A DNA stretch of 64,000 nucleotides, from NCBI RefSeq assembly GCF_000816845.1, contig NZ_CP006879.1, positions 1-64,000 on the forward strand. The letters run 5' to 3'. Shown here in pieces: positions 7,955-15,823 of the stretch. Position numbers and translations under genes: made by a program. The DNA is from Rhizobium gallicum bv. gallicum R602sp. Its GTDB lineage: Bacteria; Pseudomonadota; Alphaproteobacteria; Rhizobiales; Rhizobiaceae. The notes under the pieces are model-generated. The model saw nothing but the letters and a program-made list of their open reading frames with translations, was not told the origin of the DNA and did not search any database. Position 1 is the stretch's first letter, and each line of letters starts with the position of its first letter.

Positions 7955-9055
7955 ATGAGCACCGAGATAACATCTGAGAAATCAAAAGGCCTCTTCATCG
8001 AGGTCGCGGGGACTGATCTTCAGTTCCGTCCTGTAAGCGTCGCCGATCGCTCGCCCACAGGCCGGCAGATCCTCGGTTATTGCGATGTCTCTCCTCGCGA
8101 GGACTATGTCGTTTTGCAATGGCTGCCGGAAGGCGATATCGAGGAGCTGCGCTCGGACGAGACCGTCAACCTTGAGCGTCAGACGGCGGCAAAGTTCATC
8201 GTTGCAAAGGCTGATCGCCTGTTCCGACTGTATCTTAACGATCGTTCGCTGAGCTGGACGGAGCGAAGCATCTCCGAGGTTGCGCTGCGAATCCTCGGGA
8301 AAATCCCGGCTACTGAGCTACTCTATGTACGTCGCGAAAGCGGCCAAGATCATCCAATCGCCGTCGGGGGTAGCCTGTCGCTGGCAGATATGGGTGTCGA
8401 GAATGTCTATTCTCGGCTGGCGCAATGGGAATTAAACGTCCAAGGAGTGACCGTGAAATTCGACATGCCGGATGTGCTCGTCCGCGAGGCACTGGTCAAA
8501 GCCGGCTTCAATCCGGATCAGGGCTGGATTATTGTTTTGAAGAGCCGCGACAGCAAACGTCAGGTCACCATCGAGGACACGATCGATTTGCGCTCACCTG
8601 GAATTGAAAAGCTGCGTCTTACGCCGCGCGAGATCAACAATGGCGAACTGCCGGCATCGCGCCGGCAGTTTCGCTTGCTTCCTCAGGACGAGGAGGGGCT
8701 GACGGTTCGCGGGCTGCGCTGGGAGACGATTGTATCTTCGGGTCGGCGCTGGCTGCTCTTGCAGGATGTGGGCCTGCCGGTAGGCTATCTCGTGGAAAAC
8801 ACCTGCATCGCGATTGAGGTACCTAATGGCTACCCCACCGCCGAACTCGACATGTTCTACTGTTATCCCCAGCTCGCTCGTCGCGATGGCATAGTCATTC
8901 CGCAGACCCAGGTCACAGAGATGATCGAGGGACGGGGCTTTCAACGCTGGTCGCGCCATCGCGGTAGCATTGCGCCTTGGCGGGCAGGTCTTGATAATGT
9001 GATCACCCATCTTGCTCTGGTCGAGGCTGCGCTGCTGCGTGAGGTGGAAGCATGA
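7955..9055 (+). CDS. Triple ubiquitin-like / E2 fusion protein (multi-ubiquitin plus Prok-E2_E)
   Basis: The start at 7955 (MSTEITSEKSKG) is chosen because AGGAGG lies 7 bases upstream; an ATG at 7937 has no such site. Three beta-grasp repeats can be seen: about residues 12-85, 87-152 (FRLYLNDRSLSWTERSI) and 155-235 (WELNVQGVTVKFDMPD), as in multi-ubiquitin proteins. The C-terminal ~125 residues match bacterial E2 family E: AIEVPNGYPTAELDMFYCYP, IEGRGFQRWSRHRG and PWRAGLDNVITHL. Ubls normally end in a free glycine for conjugation; here they are fused ahead of the E2. No cysteine sits in the GFQRWSRH block, where I would expect the active site; a Ser is there. Its stop overlaps the next start (ATGA). 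Confidence 0.85.
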   Translation: MSTEITSEKSKGLFIEVAGTDLQFRPVSVADRSPTGRQILGYCDVSPREDYVVLQWLPEGDIEELRSDETVNLERQTAAKFIVAKADRLFRLYLNDRSLSWTERSISEVALRILGKIPATELLYVRRESGQDHPIAVGGSLSLADMGVENVYSRLAQWELNVQGVTVKFDMPDVLVREALVKAGFNPDQGWIIVLKSRDSKRQVTIEDTIDLRSPGIEKLRLTPREINNGELPASRRQFRLLPQDEEGLTVRGLRWETIVSSGRRWLLLQDVGLPVGYLVENTCIAIEVPNGYPTAELDMFYCYPQLARRDGIVIPQTQVTEMIEGRGFQRWSRHRGSIAPWRAGLDNVITHLALVEAALLREVEA

Positions 9056-10443
9056 CGACCCATCAGCACGTGAAGCTGACGATGAGTGGGAAGCAGCATC
9101 GCCGGCTCCATTCGCATCTCTTTCCCGGAGACGGCCTGGAGGCGGCCGCCGTCCTTCTATGTCGAGATGCAGGTCTAAGCGACCGCAAGCTGATGGTGAT
9201 CGGTTTGACATTGGTGCCCTACGATCAATGCACTAGATCGCCTTATCTGCTTGTCTGGCCAGGCCAGTTCATCGCCGATGCCATCGACGTCGCCGAAGAC
9301 GACCGTATCTCGATCATCCTCTTGCATTCACACCCTGGCGGCTTCAGGGAGTTTTCCGACCTCGACAACGAAAGTGACGCAGAGGTCATCGGCTCGATTT
9401 TCGCAGGCTGGAGTGGTGACGCTGCACCGGGGGGGCATGGCTCCGCGATCATGATGCCTGATGGTGAAGTGATTGCTCGTGTCTATGACGAACAACTGAA
9501 CTGCCGCCCTGTCGACATGATCACCGTCATCGGCGACGATATCAGGATCTGGCGCAGCGGTTGCGACAGCAGCGAGCCGACTATGGCGTTCGGCGCCGGC
9601 ATGACCCGCGAACTCGGCAAACTGCATGCCTGCATTGTTGGTGTGTCCGGTACGGGGTCGATCGTTGCCGAGCAGCTGGCCAGGATGGGCTTTGGCAAGA
9701 TAACGCTCATTGATCATGACCGTATAGAGGCAAAGAACCTAAACCGGATTCTGAATTCCACCTTGTCGGACGCTGACTCCAGGGCTTGCAAGGTTGAGAT
9801 GTTCGCTGTCGCCATGGCTCGCTACCGCGTTAATCTGGATGTCGTGACGATCGCCGAGACGGTTGCGTCGAGACAAGCCGTGCTAGCGGCCGCCACCGCC
9901 GATATCATCTTCAGCTGCGTCGATTCATCGGAGGGCCGACACATTGTCGACCGGATCGCGCAGGCGTTCATGATCCCACTGATCGACATGGGTGTCTCGA
10001 TACCGACCCGCACGCGCTCAAATGGCGCGCCGGCGATTGCCGAGGTTATCGGCCGGATCGACTATATCCAGCCGGGCGGCTCGACATTAGGCGATCGGGG
10101 CGTCTACACGGCGGCATCGTTGCGCGCCGAATATCTCGCCCGGGTGGCACCTGAGACTTATGCATCCGAGCTAGATGCCGGTTACATCAAGGGTGCGGTC
10201 GAGGAAGCGCCCTCTGTCATCGCCCTCAATATGCGCGCAGCCAGCGCCGCCGTTCTCGAATTCGTCGCTCGTGTCTTTCCGTTTCGCCATGACGGCAATG
10301 CGACTATGGCCCGGAGTATATTTGCGTTGGCGGATGGTGATGAGGATCATTTTAGCGAGTCCGATTTCTCCAGGAGTGAAATTTTAGGCGTCGCTATGGG
10401 TGCTCAAGAGCCTTTGCTTGGCCTGCCGGATCTCGGAGTTTAA
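9052..10443 (+). CDS. JAMM isopeptidase / E1-like (ThiF) fusion protein
   Basis: The 463-aa protein joins two enzymes. Residues about 8-145 are a JAB/JAMM metalloprotease with the complete motif HSHP...FSDLD (His92, His94, Ser102, Asp105; H-x-H-x7-S-x2-D), which removes or processes ubiquitin-like proteins. Residues about 165-460 are an E1/ThiF adenylation domain with ACIVGVSGTGSIVAEQL (ATP loop), LIDHDRIEAKNLNR and CVDSSEGR. At the cross-over position where related E1s carry C-x-x-C or a single Cys, this protein reads PGGSTLGDRG (Ser314, Thr315), and there is no cysteine after Cys259. The start overlaps the E2 fusion stop by 4 bp and the DUF6527 gene follows after 2 bases, so the genes are one operon. 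Confidence 0.88.
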   Translation: MTTHQHVKLTMSGKQHRRLHSHLFPGDGLEAAAVLLCRDAGLSDRKLMVIGLTLVPYDQCTRSPYLLVWPGQFIADAIDVAEDDRISIILLHSHPGGFREFSDLDNESDAEVIGSIFAGWSGDAAPGGHGSAIMMPDGEVIARVYDEQLNCRPVDMITVIGDDIRIWRSGCDSSEPTMAFGAGMTRELGKLHACIVGVSGTGSIVAEQLARMGFGKITLIDHDRIEAKNLNRILNSTLSDADSRACKVEMFAVAMARYRVNLDVVTIAETVASRQAVLAAATADIIFSCVDSSEGRHIVDRIAQAFMIPLIDMGVSIPTRTRSNGAPAIAEVIGRIDYIQPGGSTLGDRGVYTAASLRAEYLARVAPETYASELDAGYIKGAVEEAPSVIALNMRAASAAVLEFVARVFPFRHDGNATMARSIFALADGDEDHFSESDFSRSEILGVAMGAQEPLLGLPDLGV

Positions 10444-10445
10444 GA

Positions 10446-10781
10446 ATGGCTTTCTTTCGCAAGTTTATCTTTTGGGTACGTGGCCTTTTCTCCGAAAGGC
10501 CGCGACGCGTCGAATATGTCGAATCCGACGAGCTTCCCGGGGAACTTGTCTCCCGAAACCTTTACGTTGCGCGTGAGGATGGAGAGTTGTGGAGCGCGGG
10601 CATGGTATGCCCATGTGGGTGTGGACGCAGACTCGAGGTTATGTTGCTCAAAGACGTCAAACCGCGGTGGGACCTCTCAGTCGACAAGTCCGGCCTCCCT
10701 TCTCTACATCCATCTGTATGGGTTGCCGAGGGCTGTCGCTCGCATTTTTGGTTGCGTAATGGAAAAATACATTGGTGCTGA
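10446..10781 (+). CDS. DUF6527 protein (predicted zinc-binding partner of the Ubl system)
   Basis: The 111-aa protein shows the DUF6527 pattern: LYVAREDGELWSAGMVCPCG, then CG, LHPSVWVAEGCRSHFWLRNG and KIHWC. The CPCGC cluster with the later C-R-S-H pair suggests a metal site. DUF6527 genes recur in bacterial operons with multi-Ubl, E2 and E1/JAB genes, and a peptidase or processing role has been proposed. Here it begins 2 bases after the E1 fusion. The first ~20 residues are hydrophobic and basic. Family assignment is good; activity is not shown by sequence alone. Confidence 0.8.
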   Translation: MAFFRKFIFWVRGLFSERPRRVEYVESDELPGELVSRNLYVAREDGELWSAGMVCPCGCGRRLEVMLLKDVKPRWDLSVDKSGLPSLHPSVWVAEGCRSHFWLRNGKIHWC

Positions 10782-10859
10782 GCATTTTATAACCGCAACA
10801 ACTATAGCATGAGCGTATAATTCATCTTATGATTGTCGAATCAATGCCATTCGGGGGCG

Positions 10860-11743
10860 ATGGTGGAAGTCGACGAACTTACGCATACAACAAAATACGT
10901 TGAGTCTGAGCTGACCAGACGTCTTAAATCCATCGAAGACGAATTAGATTGTGATATAATTACGTGCATTCATCCGATCAGCCAGCCCATGGACGATCTG
11001 ATCCGCGATTACATCGAAGACATACAGGAGAAGCGCAAGAAGCTCCTAGTTATCATCGAGACCAATGGGGGATCGATTGAGACAGCTGAGCGGATAGCTG
11101 ACGTATTCCGCTATCACTACCCTGGTGAAGTGAACTTTCTAGTCCCGAACTTCGCGATGTCGGCCGGCACGGTCTTGGTTATGTCGGGCGACAACATCTA
11201 CATGGACTATTATTCGATTTTGGGGCCAATCGATCCGCAGGTGCGCAATCGTGATGGCCAGTTTGTGCCAGCCTTGGGCTATCTGGAAAAGTATGACGAA
11301 TTGATGAAGCGGTCCAGCAAGGGAACTTATCGTCCGCAGAACTCGCGTTTCTCATTCAGAAATTCGACCCTGCTCAGATCCATCGCTTCGAACAGGCTCG
11401 TGACCACTCGGTCGACCTTCTGAAAAAGTGGCTTGTGCAATACAAATTCAAAAATTGGGCCGTTACTGAAACCGGCCGGAAGCAAGTCACCGGTAAAATG
11501 CGTGAGATGCGTGCATCGGAGATTGCCAAAAAGCTGAATGATACGAAACGGTGGCGGTCGCATGGACGCGGGCTGTCAATGGATGTCCTAAAAGGTGATC
11601 TAAATCTCCTAGTCGAGAATTTTGGTGCGAATACGGAGTTGAATAGGAAGGTACGTTCGTACTATCGACTGCTGCAGGATCACATGACCGGAATAGGGGT
11701 CACGGTTGCGCTGCAGACACGCGAACGCTTCGTGGCAATGTGA
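10860..11743 (+). pseudogene. SDH-family Clp-fold serine proteinase, one frameshift
   Basis: The N-terminal frame (from MVEVDELTH) gives a ClpP/SppA-like core: LLVIIETNGGSIETAERIA, then NFAMSAGTVLVMSGDNIYMD with the likely nucleophile Ser in AMSAG, and YSILGPIDPQ. After about 11320 the match moves by -1 into the frame NLSSAELAFLIQKFDP, WLVQYKFKNWAVTETG and a C-terminal helical part ending QTRERFVAM at 11743. Joined, the product is about 290 aa, the normal size for serine dehydrogenase-proteinase family members. One missing base near AGCAAGGG is the simplest cause. It follows the Ubl operon by 80 bases on the same strand. An ATG at 10833 could extend the N-terminus. Confidence 0.8.
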
Positions 11744-11961
11744 AGGACGAGAAGATGGACCAGTTCGAAGCTCACATGAAAGCAAACCCAAAGGCTGAAC
11801 GCGATGCTGATACGATCCGCGAAGCCTTTGAGTTAGTCGAGCAGTTGCGCAATGCTGGTTTCGGGTCTGGCGGATACGACCTCGCCCCGTCCTTCGGAGG
11901 AAAGACCTCTTCGGGACAGAGACTAGGCACTTCGGAGTTGAGGACGACTTACTCTCGCTGA
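11740..11961 (+). CDS. Small hypothetical protein, 73 aa
   Basis: A GTG at 11740 overlaps the stop of the serine proteinase reading as GTGA. The protein has a helical N-terminus (DADTIREAFELVEQLRNAG) and a Gly-rich, disordered C-terminus. It may be translated by coupling; with the upstream gene broken its expression is uncertain. I do not recognise the family. Confidence 0.5.
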   Translation: MKDEKMDQFEAHMKANPKAERDADTIREAFELVEQLRNAGFGSGGYDLAPSFGGKTSSGQRLGTSELRTTYSR

Positions 11962-12451
11962 TTAGTTACATTTGGTTGCGTATGATTGGGCTGGCTGATG
12001 GTGGTGGCACGGCCGTGGGCTTTAATCGGCCGAACCGCGACCCGATGCGGGTGAGCACTATTTGCAATTACCAGCCTTGTTCAGGAAGGTCTCCTTGACC
12101 GTTGCCAGCGTGTCGGCGGACCGCAGTCTCGCTGGTCTCGCGGTCAGCGCAGAGATCTGGGTGACGAGCTAAAACGCACCCGCTCAAATTTGCCATTGAA
12201 GCTCACGAAGTCATCCTGAACGAAAGCAGCGGAAAGCAAGACCAGTTGCTCGCGTGTCTAAATCGCTTGACTAAAACTCTCGCGCGTATTTGTATAGCGG
12301 GCGAGGGATTTGAGGATCTTACTAGGAAATACTCCATGGCTTAGTAATGGCCGGCGCTTAAGCCGAAGCCATAACGATTCTGTAAGTAGCTTCTGGCTGA
12401 TCGACTCTTTTTGCCCGGCTCGTAATATCACAGATTTGCGACGAGGGTGCC
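11962..12451. other. Intergenic region without a recognisable gene
   Basis: About 490 bases separate the Ubl region from the lipoprotein gene. I find no frame with family features here and no clear repeat. The promoter of the downstream plus-strand operon should lie at its right end. Confidence 0.4.
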
Positions 12452-13507
12452 ATGGCTGCGAAAGCAGAGCGTTTTCTTAAGTCCGTCGTGCGTGTGGTCG
12501 TAGGGATCCTCGGCCCGACTTTCTTTCTTCAAAGCTGTGTGAATATCCACCCGCTTCCGGACGATGTGGTCCATCTGTCGACCTACAACATCGTACGTCA
12601 GGTGAGATGCGAGACACGCAAGGCGGTCATCGACTCCGTTTTGGGTTTCTTGACCGATGACGCCAATCACGACGCCAAAAAAGTGGACGATCGCGCGAGG
12701 GCCGTGGGACAACGGTTCCGACAGGCCTTCAAGGCGGCTCCATATGATTTCGAAGGCCCGGTTTCGATGCTGCGGTTCAATCCAGACCTGCTGTCCGGAA
12801 ATGCGAAACTCATCGTCTCTCTCCTCTGGAACACTGGCGTCGCCTACAATTTCGATCTGACGATGATGGAAAAGAACGATTTCGACCCGGAGGTCAATTT
12901 TCTTGGGTCTTGGACCCGTTCGACGCTTTCAGTCGGGCTCAAGGGGACTTTCGATCGACAACGCCAGAACGAGCGTCAATTCACCATCACCGACAATTTC
13001 GGCGATCTCGTCGGCAAGCTGCACCCGGCTTATTGCAGAAACCAGATCGTCGAAGCCAACATCACGTACCCGATCGCCGGCAAGGTCGGCATGGAGCGTG
13101 TGGTCCAGGATTTTCTGGTCCTGACTCTTTTCGGCAATCTTTCGGGTGATGCGAGCAAGGACATCACGTCCTCGAAGGGTCCGCCTTCTATGGTCGAGCA
13201 ATTGCAATTCACGACCACCGTCGGTGGATCTACGACACCCAAAGTCACGTTCGTACCGGTAGGCTCAGGGGTCCATATAGCTGACGCTTCGCTGGGACTT
13301 TCCGCATCACGCACCGATACGCATAAATTGACGACGGGCCTTTATCTCCTCGCGGCCGGCGAAAAGCTTCTCGTGGAAGCCAAGCCCGGGATCTTCCTGG
13401 GTTTGATCACCGCTACGGGATCGGCTGCGGAACGGGGTGCAGCCCGGGCGGTCGATCAATTCCTGGAACAGAAGCTCAATCAGACCAACATCACCATCCA
13501 GTACTAG
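12452..13507 (+). CDS. Putative lipoprotein, unknown function
   Basis: The 351-aa protein has a basic N-terminus (KAERFLKSVVR), a hydrophobic stretch (VVVGILGPTFFLQSC) and a cysteine near residue 30 that fits a lipobox, followed by VNIHPLPDD. The mature part is rich in beta segments (VAYNFDLTMMEKND, FTTTVGGSTTPKVTF) and ends ITIQY. I know no family for it. It opens a plus-strand run with a 112-aa protein, a gluzincin, an MBL hydrolase and a DUF2235 protein. Export to the cell envelope would suit partners that act outside the cytoplasm, although I see no signal peptide on those partners. Confidence 0.7.
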   Translation: MAAKAERFLKSVVRVVVGILGPTFFLQSCVNIHPLPDDVVHLSTYNIVRQVRCETRKAVIDSVLGFLTDDANHDAKKVDDRARAVGQRFRQAFKAAPYDFEGPVSMLRFNPDLLSGNAKLIVSLLWNTGVAYNFDLTMMEKNDFDPEVNFLGSWTRSTLSVGLKGTFDRQRQNERQFTITDNFGDLVGKLHPAYCRNQIVEANITYPIAGKVGMERVVQDFLVLTLFGNLSGDASKDITSSKGPPSMVEQLQFTTTVGGSTTPKVTFVPVGSGVHIADASLGLSASRTDTHKLTTGLYLLAAGEKLLVEAKPGIFLGLITATGSAAERGAARAVDQFLEQKLNQTNITIQY

Positions 13508-13516
13508 GAGGCAAGG

Positions 13517-13855
13517 ATGTCGAAACAGGTCACATCGGTGAAGCGGAAATCTCGCAAAGGGCAAACGGCATCCGCCGCGGTTGAAGCGCCGGGCTCGCAA
13601 GCAATCATTGGCTTGCATGGTCTCGGGAGGATTCTTGAAGCGGTGAGACGAGCCGACAGGCAGAAGGAATTCGAAGAGATGCTTCGCCCTTCCGACCTCC
13701 TTGTCCACCTCGACGTCCAGACAGCGAGAAAGATCCAGGCTTTTGTCTCGGAAAAGGTGAGGGCTGGGGATGATGTTCTCCCGATGAGCAACAACGACAA
13801 TTGCGACCCGCGCACTGACCCGTGGTGCATCAACTTCCTGGTCGCGCCTCACTAG
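13517..13855 (+). CDS. Hypothetical protein, 112 aa
   Basis: The gene starts 9 bases after the lipoprotein gene, with AGGAGG at the ideal distance. The N-terminus is basic (KRKSRKGQ). The middle is helical (LGRILEAVRRADRQKEFEEML) and the C-terminus has CDPRTDPWCINF, a possible metal or disulfide site. I do not recognise it. Tight spacing makes it part of the same operon as the peptidase that follows. Confidence 0.65.
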   Translation: MSKQVTSVKRKSRKGQTASAAVEAPGSQAIIGLHGLGRILEAVRRADRQKEFEEMLRPSDLLVHLDVQTARKIQAFVSEKVRAGDDVLPMSNNDNCDPRTDPWCINFLVAPH

Positions 13856-13896
13856 GGTCAGGACGCATCGGTTTCTTTATCGTAAGGGAGGCAGGT

Positions 13897-15822
13897 ATGA
13901 GGGACGGTCAGTATCCGGCACCGCCGATGCGGCGGCTGCGCGTCTACGCATTCGATCCGCAAGCATCAACACGGTTGGATACGGCCGGCGTCAATGTGGC
14001 GACGATCAAGCTCCCGTGGGAGCAAAGTTGGGAAGATCAGCTCCAGCCGGGCCCAGTCAACGACTATCTGGAGGTGATCGACATCGATCCGGTCAGCGGC
14101 CAGTTCTATGAACCTGTTGATCTAAACCATCCCCATCTTCTGGCACAGGACGGTCTAGCGCCATCCGAAGGCGACCCCCGCTTTCATCAGCAGATGGTAT
14201 TCGCCGTCGCGATGAAGACCATCCGTACGTTCGAACGTGCGCTTGGCAGGCGGGTGTTCTGGGCACCGCGCCGCATCCCTCCGGCCGAACGTGCCAAAGG
14301 TTCCGGACCTTATGAGACGGTGCAGAAGCTGAGAATATATCCGCACGCGCTGCGGGAGCCCAATGCCTATTATAGCCGCGAGAAGAAGGCTCTCCTTTTT
14401 GGATACTTCCAGACGACGGCACAGAGTGCTGGCGCCAGCTGGGTCTTTACCGCTTTGTCGCACGACATCATCGTCCATGAAGTGACCCATGCGATCCTCG
14501 ACGGCCTCCACAGGCGGTTCGCTGAGCCGACAAGCGTCGACAGCCTCGCTTTCCATGAGGCATTCGCCGACATCATTGCCTTGTTTTCGCATTTCACGCT
14601 GGAGGAAGCGGTTCGAGCACAGATCGCCAGAGAGGGTGGCAAGCTCGACAGCCGCTCACTTCTCAGCGGTCTCGCTCACCAATTTGGAACCGCAACCGGC
14701 CGCGACGGTGCGCTGAGAGAGGCTATCGATGCCCCCGAAAGTCGGCAGCCGGAAATGCTCAGCAACGAGATGGCGGAACCACATGAGCGCGGTGCGATTC
14801 TCGTTGCCGCCGTATTCGACGCCTTTCTTTCCATCTACGAGAAGCGGACGGCGGATCTCTTCCGGATCGCAGGTATCCGCCCGGGAATCCAGCCGGCGCA
14901 CGACCTTCATCCGGACCTCATCGCTCGGGTTTCGCGCGAAGCAAGCAAAGCTGCCGAGCATGTGATGCGCATGTGTATCCGGGCGCTCGACTACCTTCCT
15001 CCTGTAGACGTTCGTTTTGGTGATTTTCTCCGGGCGATCATCACTGCTGACCACGACCTAGTGCCTGATGACGTCCTCGGCTACCGGCTGGCTGTTATCG
15101 AGGGGTTCAGGCGTCGCGGCATCGTCCCGGATGGCTGCCTGTCGCTGGCCCCTGACAGCCTGCTCTGGGAGGCGCCGGACCATCGCCTAACCGCCGATTA
15201 CGACGATCTCGATCTTGATTTGGAACCGAAGTTCAACCGGGCCGACGCAATCGAAACGGCAAATGAAAATGCCGAACGGGTCCACATCTGGATCATTGGT
15301 TCGGACAGCTTCCGTGACAGCGAGGACGGGCCATGGCAGGACGTGTGCGGCGTCGTGTTCCGGAGAGGGTTGCGGCCGGCGGAGGACCTGGAAACGATTT
15401 TGCGGCGCCCGCGCAACGAGAACACTGACTATCCGCCAGTCGAAATCCATTCCGTAAGAACGACCCGCAGGACAGGTCCGGATGGCCAGGACCTCCGACA
15501 GTTGATCATCGAAATTGCGCAGCAGAGACGCGGCTTCTATGACGAGGCGACACAGGATCAACAGGATCGGCAGCAGTCGGGGCGGCCAAAGTCCGGAGAG
15601 TTTGCGTTCCGAGGCGGCGCGACCTTGATTTTCGATCTGCGCGAAGGCCATCTGCGTTATGCGATCCGCAAGCGCATCGCCGATGACAATCGCCTAAAGC
15701 TGCAGCGCAGCTTCCTCGAAACCCACCGCTTCGGTGGGCTCGCCTTCGCTTACGGCCTTCACGACGCCTCCGATCGCGCCGACAGCGAGGAACCGTTCGC
15801 CTTTGTTCACAGGGGGTGCTGA
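13897..15822 (+). CDS. Gluzincin metallopeptidase (HEVTH), copy 1 of the peptidase/MBL pair
   Basis: The start at 13897 has AAGGGAGG upstream and gives 641 aa. The zinc site is clear: HEVTH (His194, Glu195, His198), with Glu221 in LAFHEAFADI as third ligand 23 residues later, the thermolysin-like gluzincin arrangement. Conserved blocks shared with the second copy (47917-49818) are LAPSE.DPRFHQQMV, LSHDII.HE.THAI, EP..D.LAFHEAF, HDRGAILV-like (PHERGAILVAAVFDAF) and YLPPVDV.FGDFLRA. The C-terminal 200 residues after RRRGIVPDG hold a domain I do not recognise, ending with RGGATLIFDLREG. There is no signal peptide. The MBL-fold gene follows immediately. The substrate is unknown. Confidence 0.85.
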   Translation: MRDGQYPAPPMRRLRVYAFDPQASTRLDTAGVNVATIKLPWEQSWEDQLQPGPVNDYLEVIDIDPVSGQFYEPVDLNHPHLLAQDGLAPSEGDPRFHQQMVFAVAMKTIRTFERALGRRVFWAPRRIPPAERAKGSGPYETVQKLRIYPHALREPNAYYSREKKALLFGYFQTTAQSAGASWVFTALSHDIIVHEVTHAILDGLHRRFAEPTSVDSLAFHEAFADIIALFSHFTLEEAVRAQIAREGGKLDSRSLLSGLAHQFGTATGRDGALREAIDAPESRQPEMLSNEMAEPHERGAILVAAVFDAFLSIYEKRTADLFRIAGIRPGIQPAHDLHPDLIARVSREASKAAEHVMRMCIRALDYLPPVDVRFGDFLRAIITADHDLVPDDVLGYRLAVIEGFRRRGIVPDGCLSLAPDSLLWEAPDHRLTADYDDLDLDLEPKFNRADAIETANENAERVHIWIIGSDSFRDSEDGPWQDVCGVVFRRGLRPAEDLETILRRPRNENTDYPPVEIHSVRTTRRTGPDGQDLRQLIIEIAQQRRGFYDEATQDQQDRQQSGRPKSGEFAFRGGATLIFDLREGHLRYAIRKRIADDNRLKLQRSFLETHRFGGLAFAYGLHDASDRADSEEPFAFVHRGC

Positions 15823-15823
15823 C

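Noticed and set aside
11300..11340. Programmed -1 frameshift in the serine proteinase gene
   Set aside because: The sequence AGCAAGGGAAC is not a canonical X-XXY-YYZ slippery site, and I see no clear downstream structure; a deletion is simpler.
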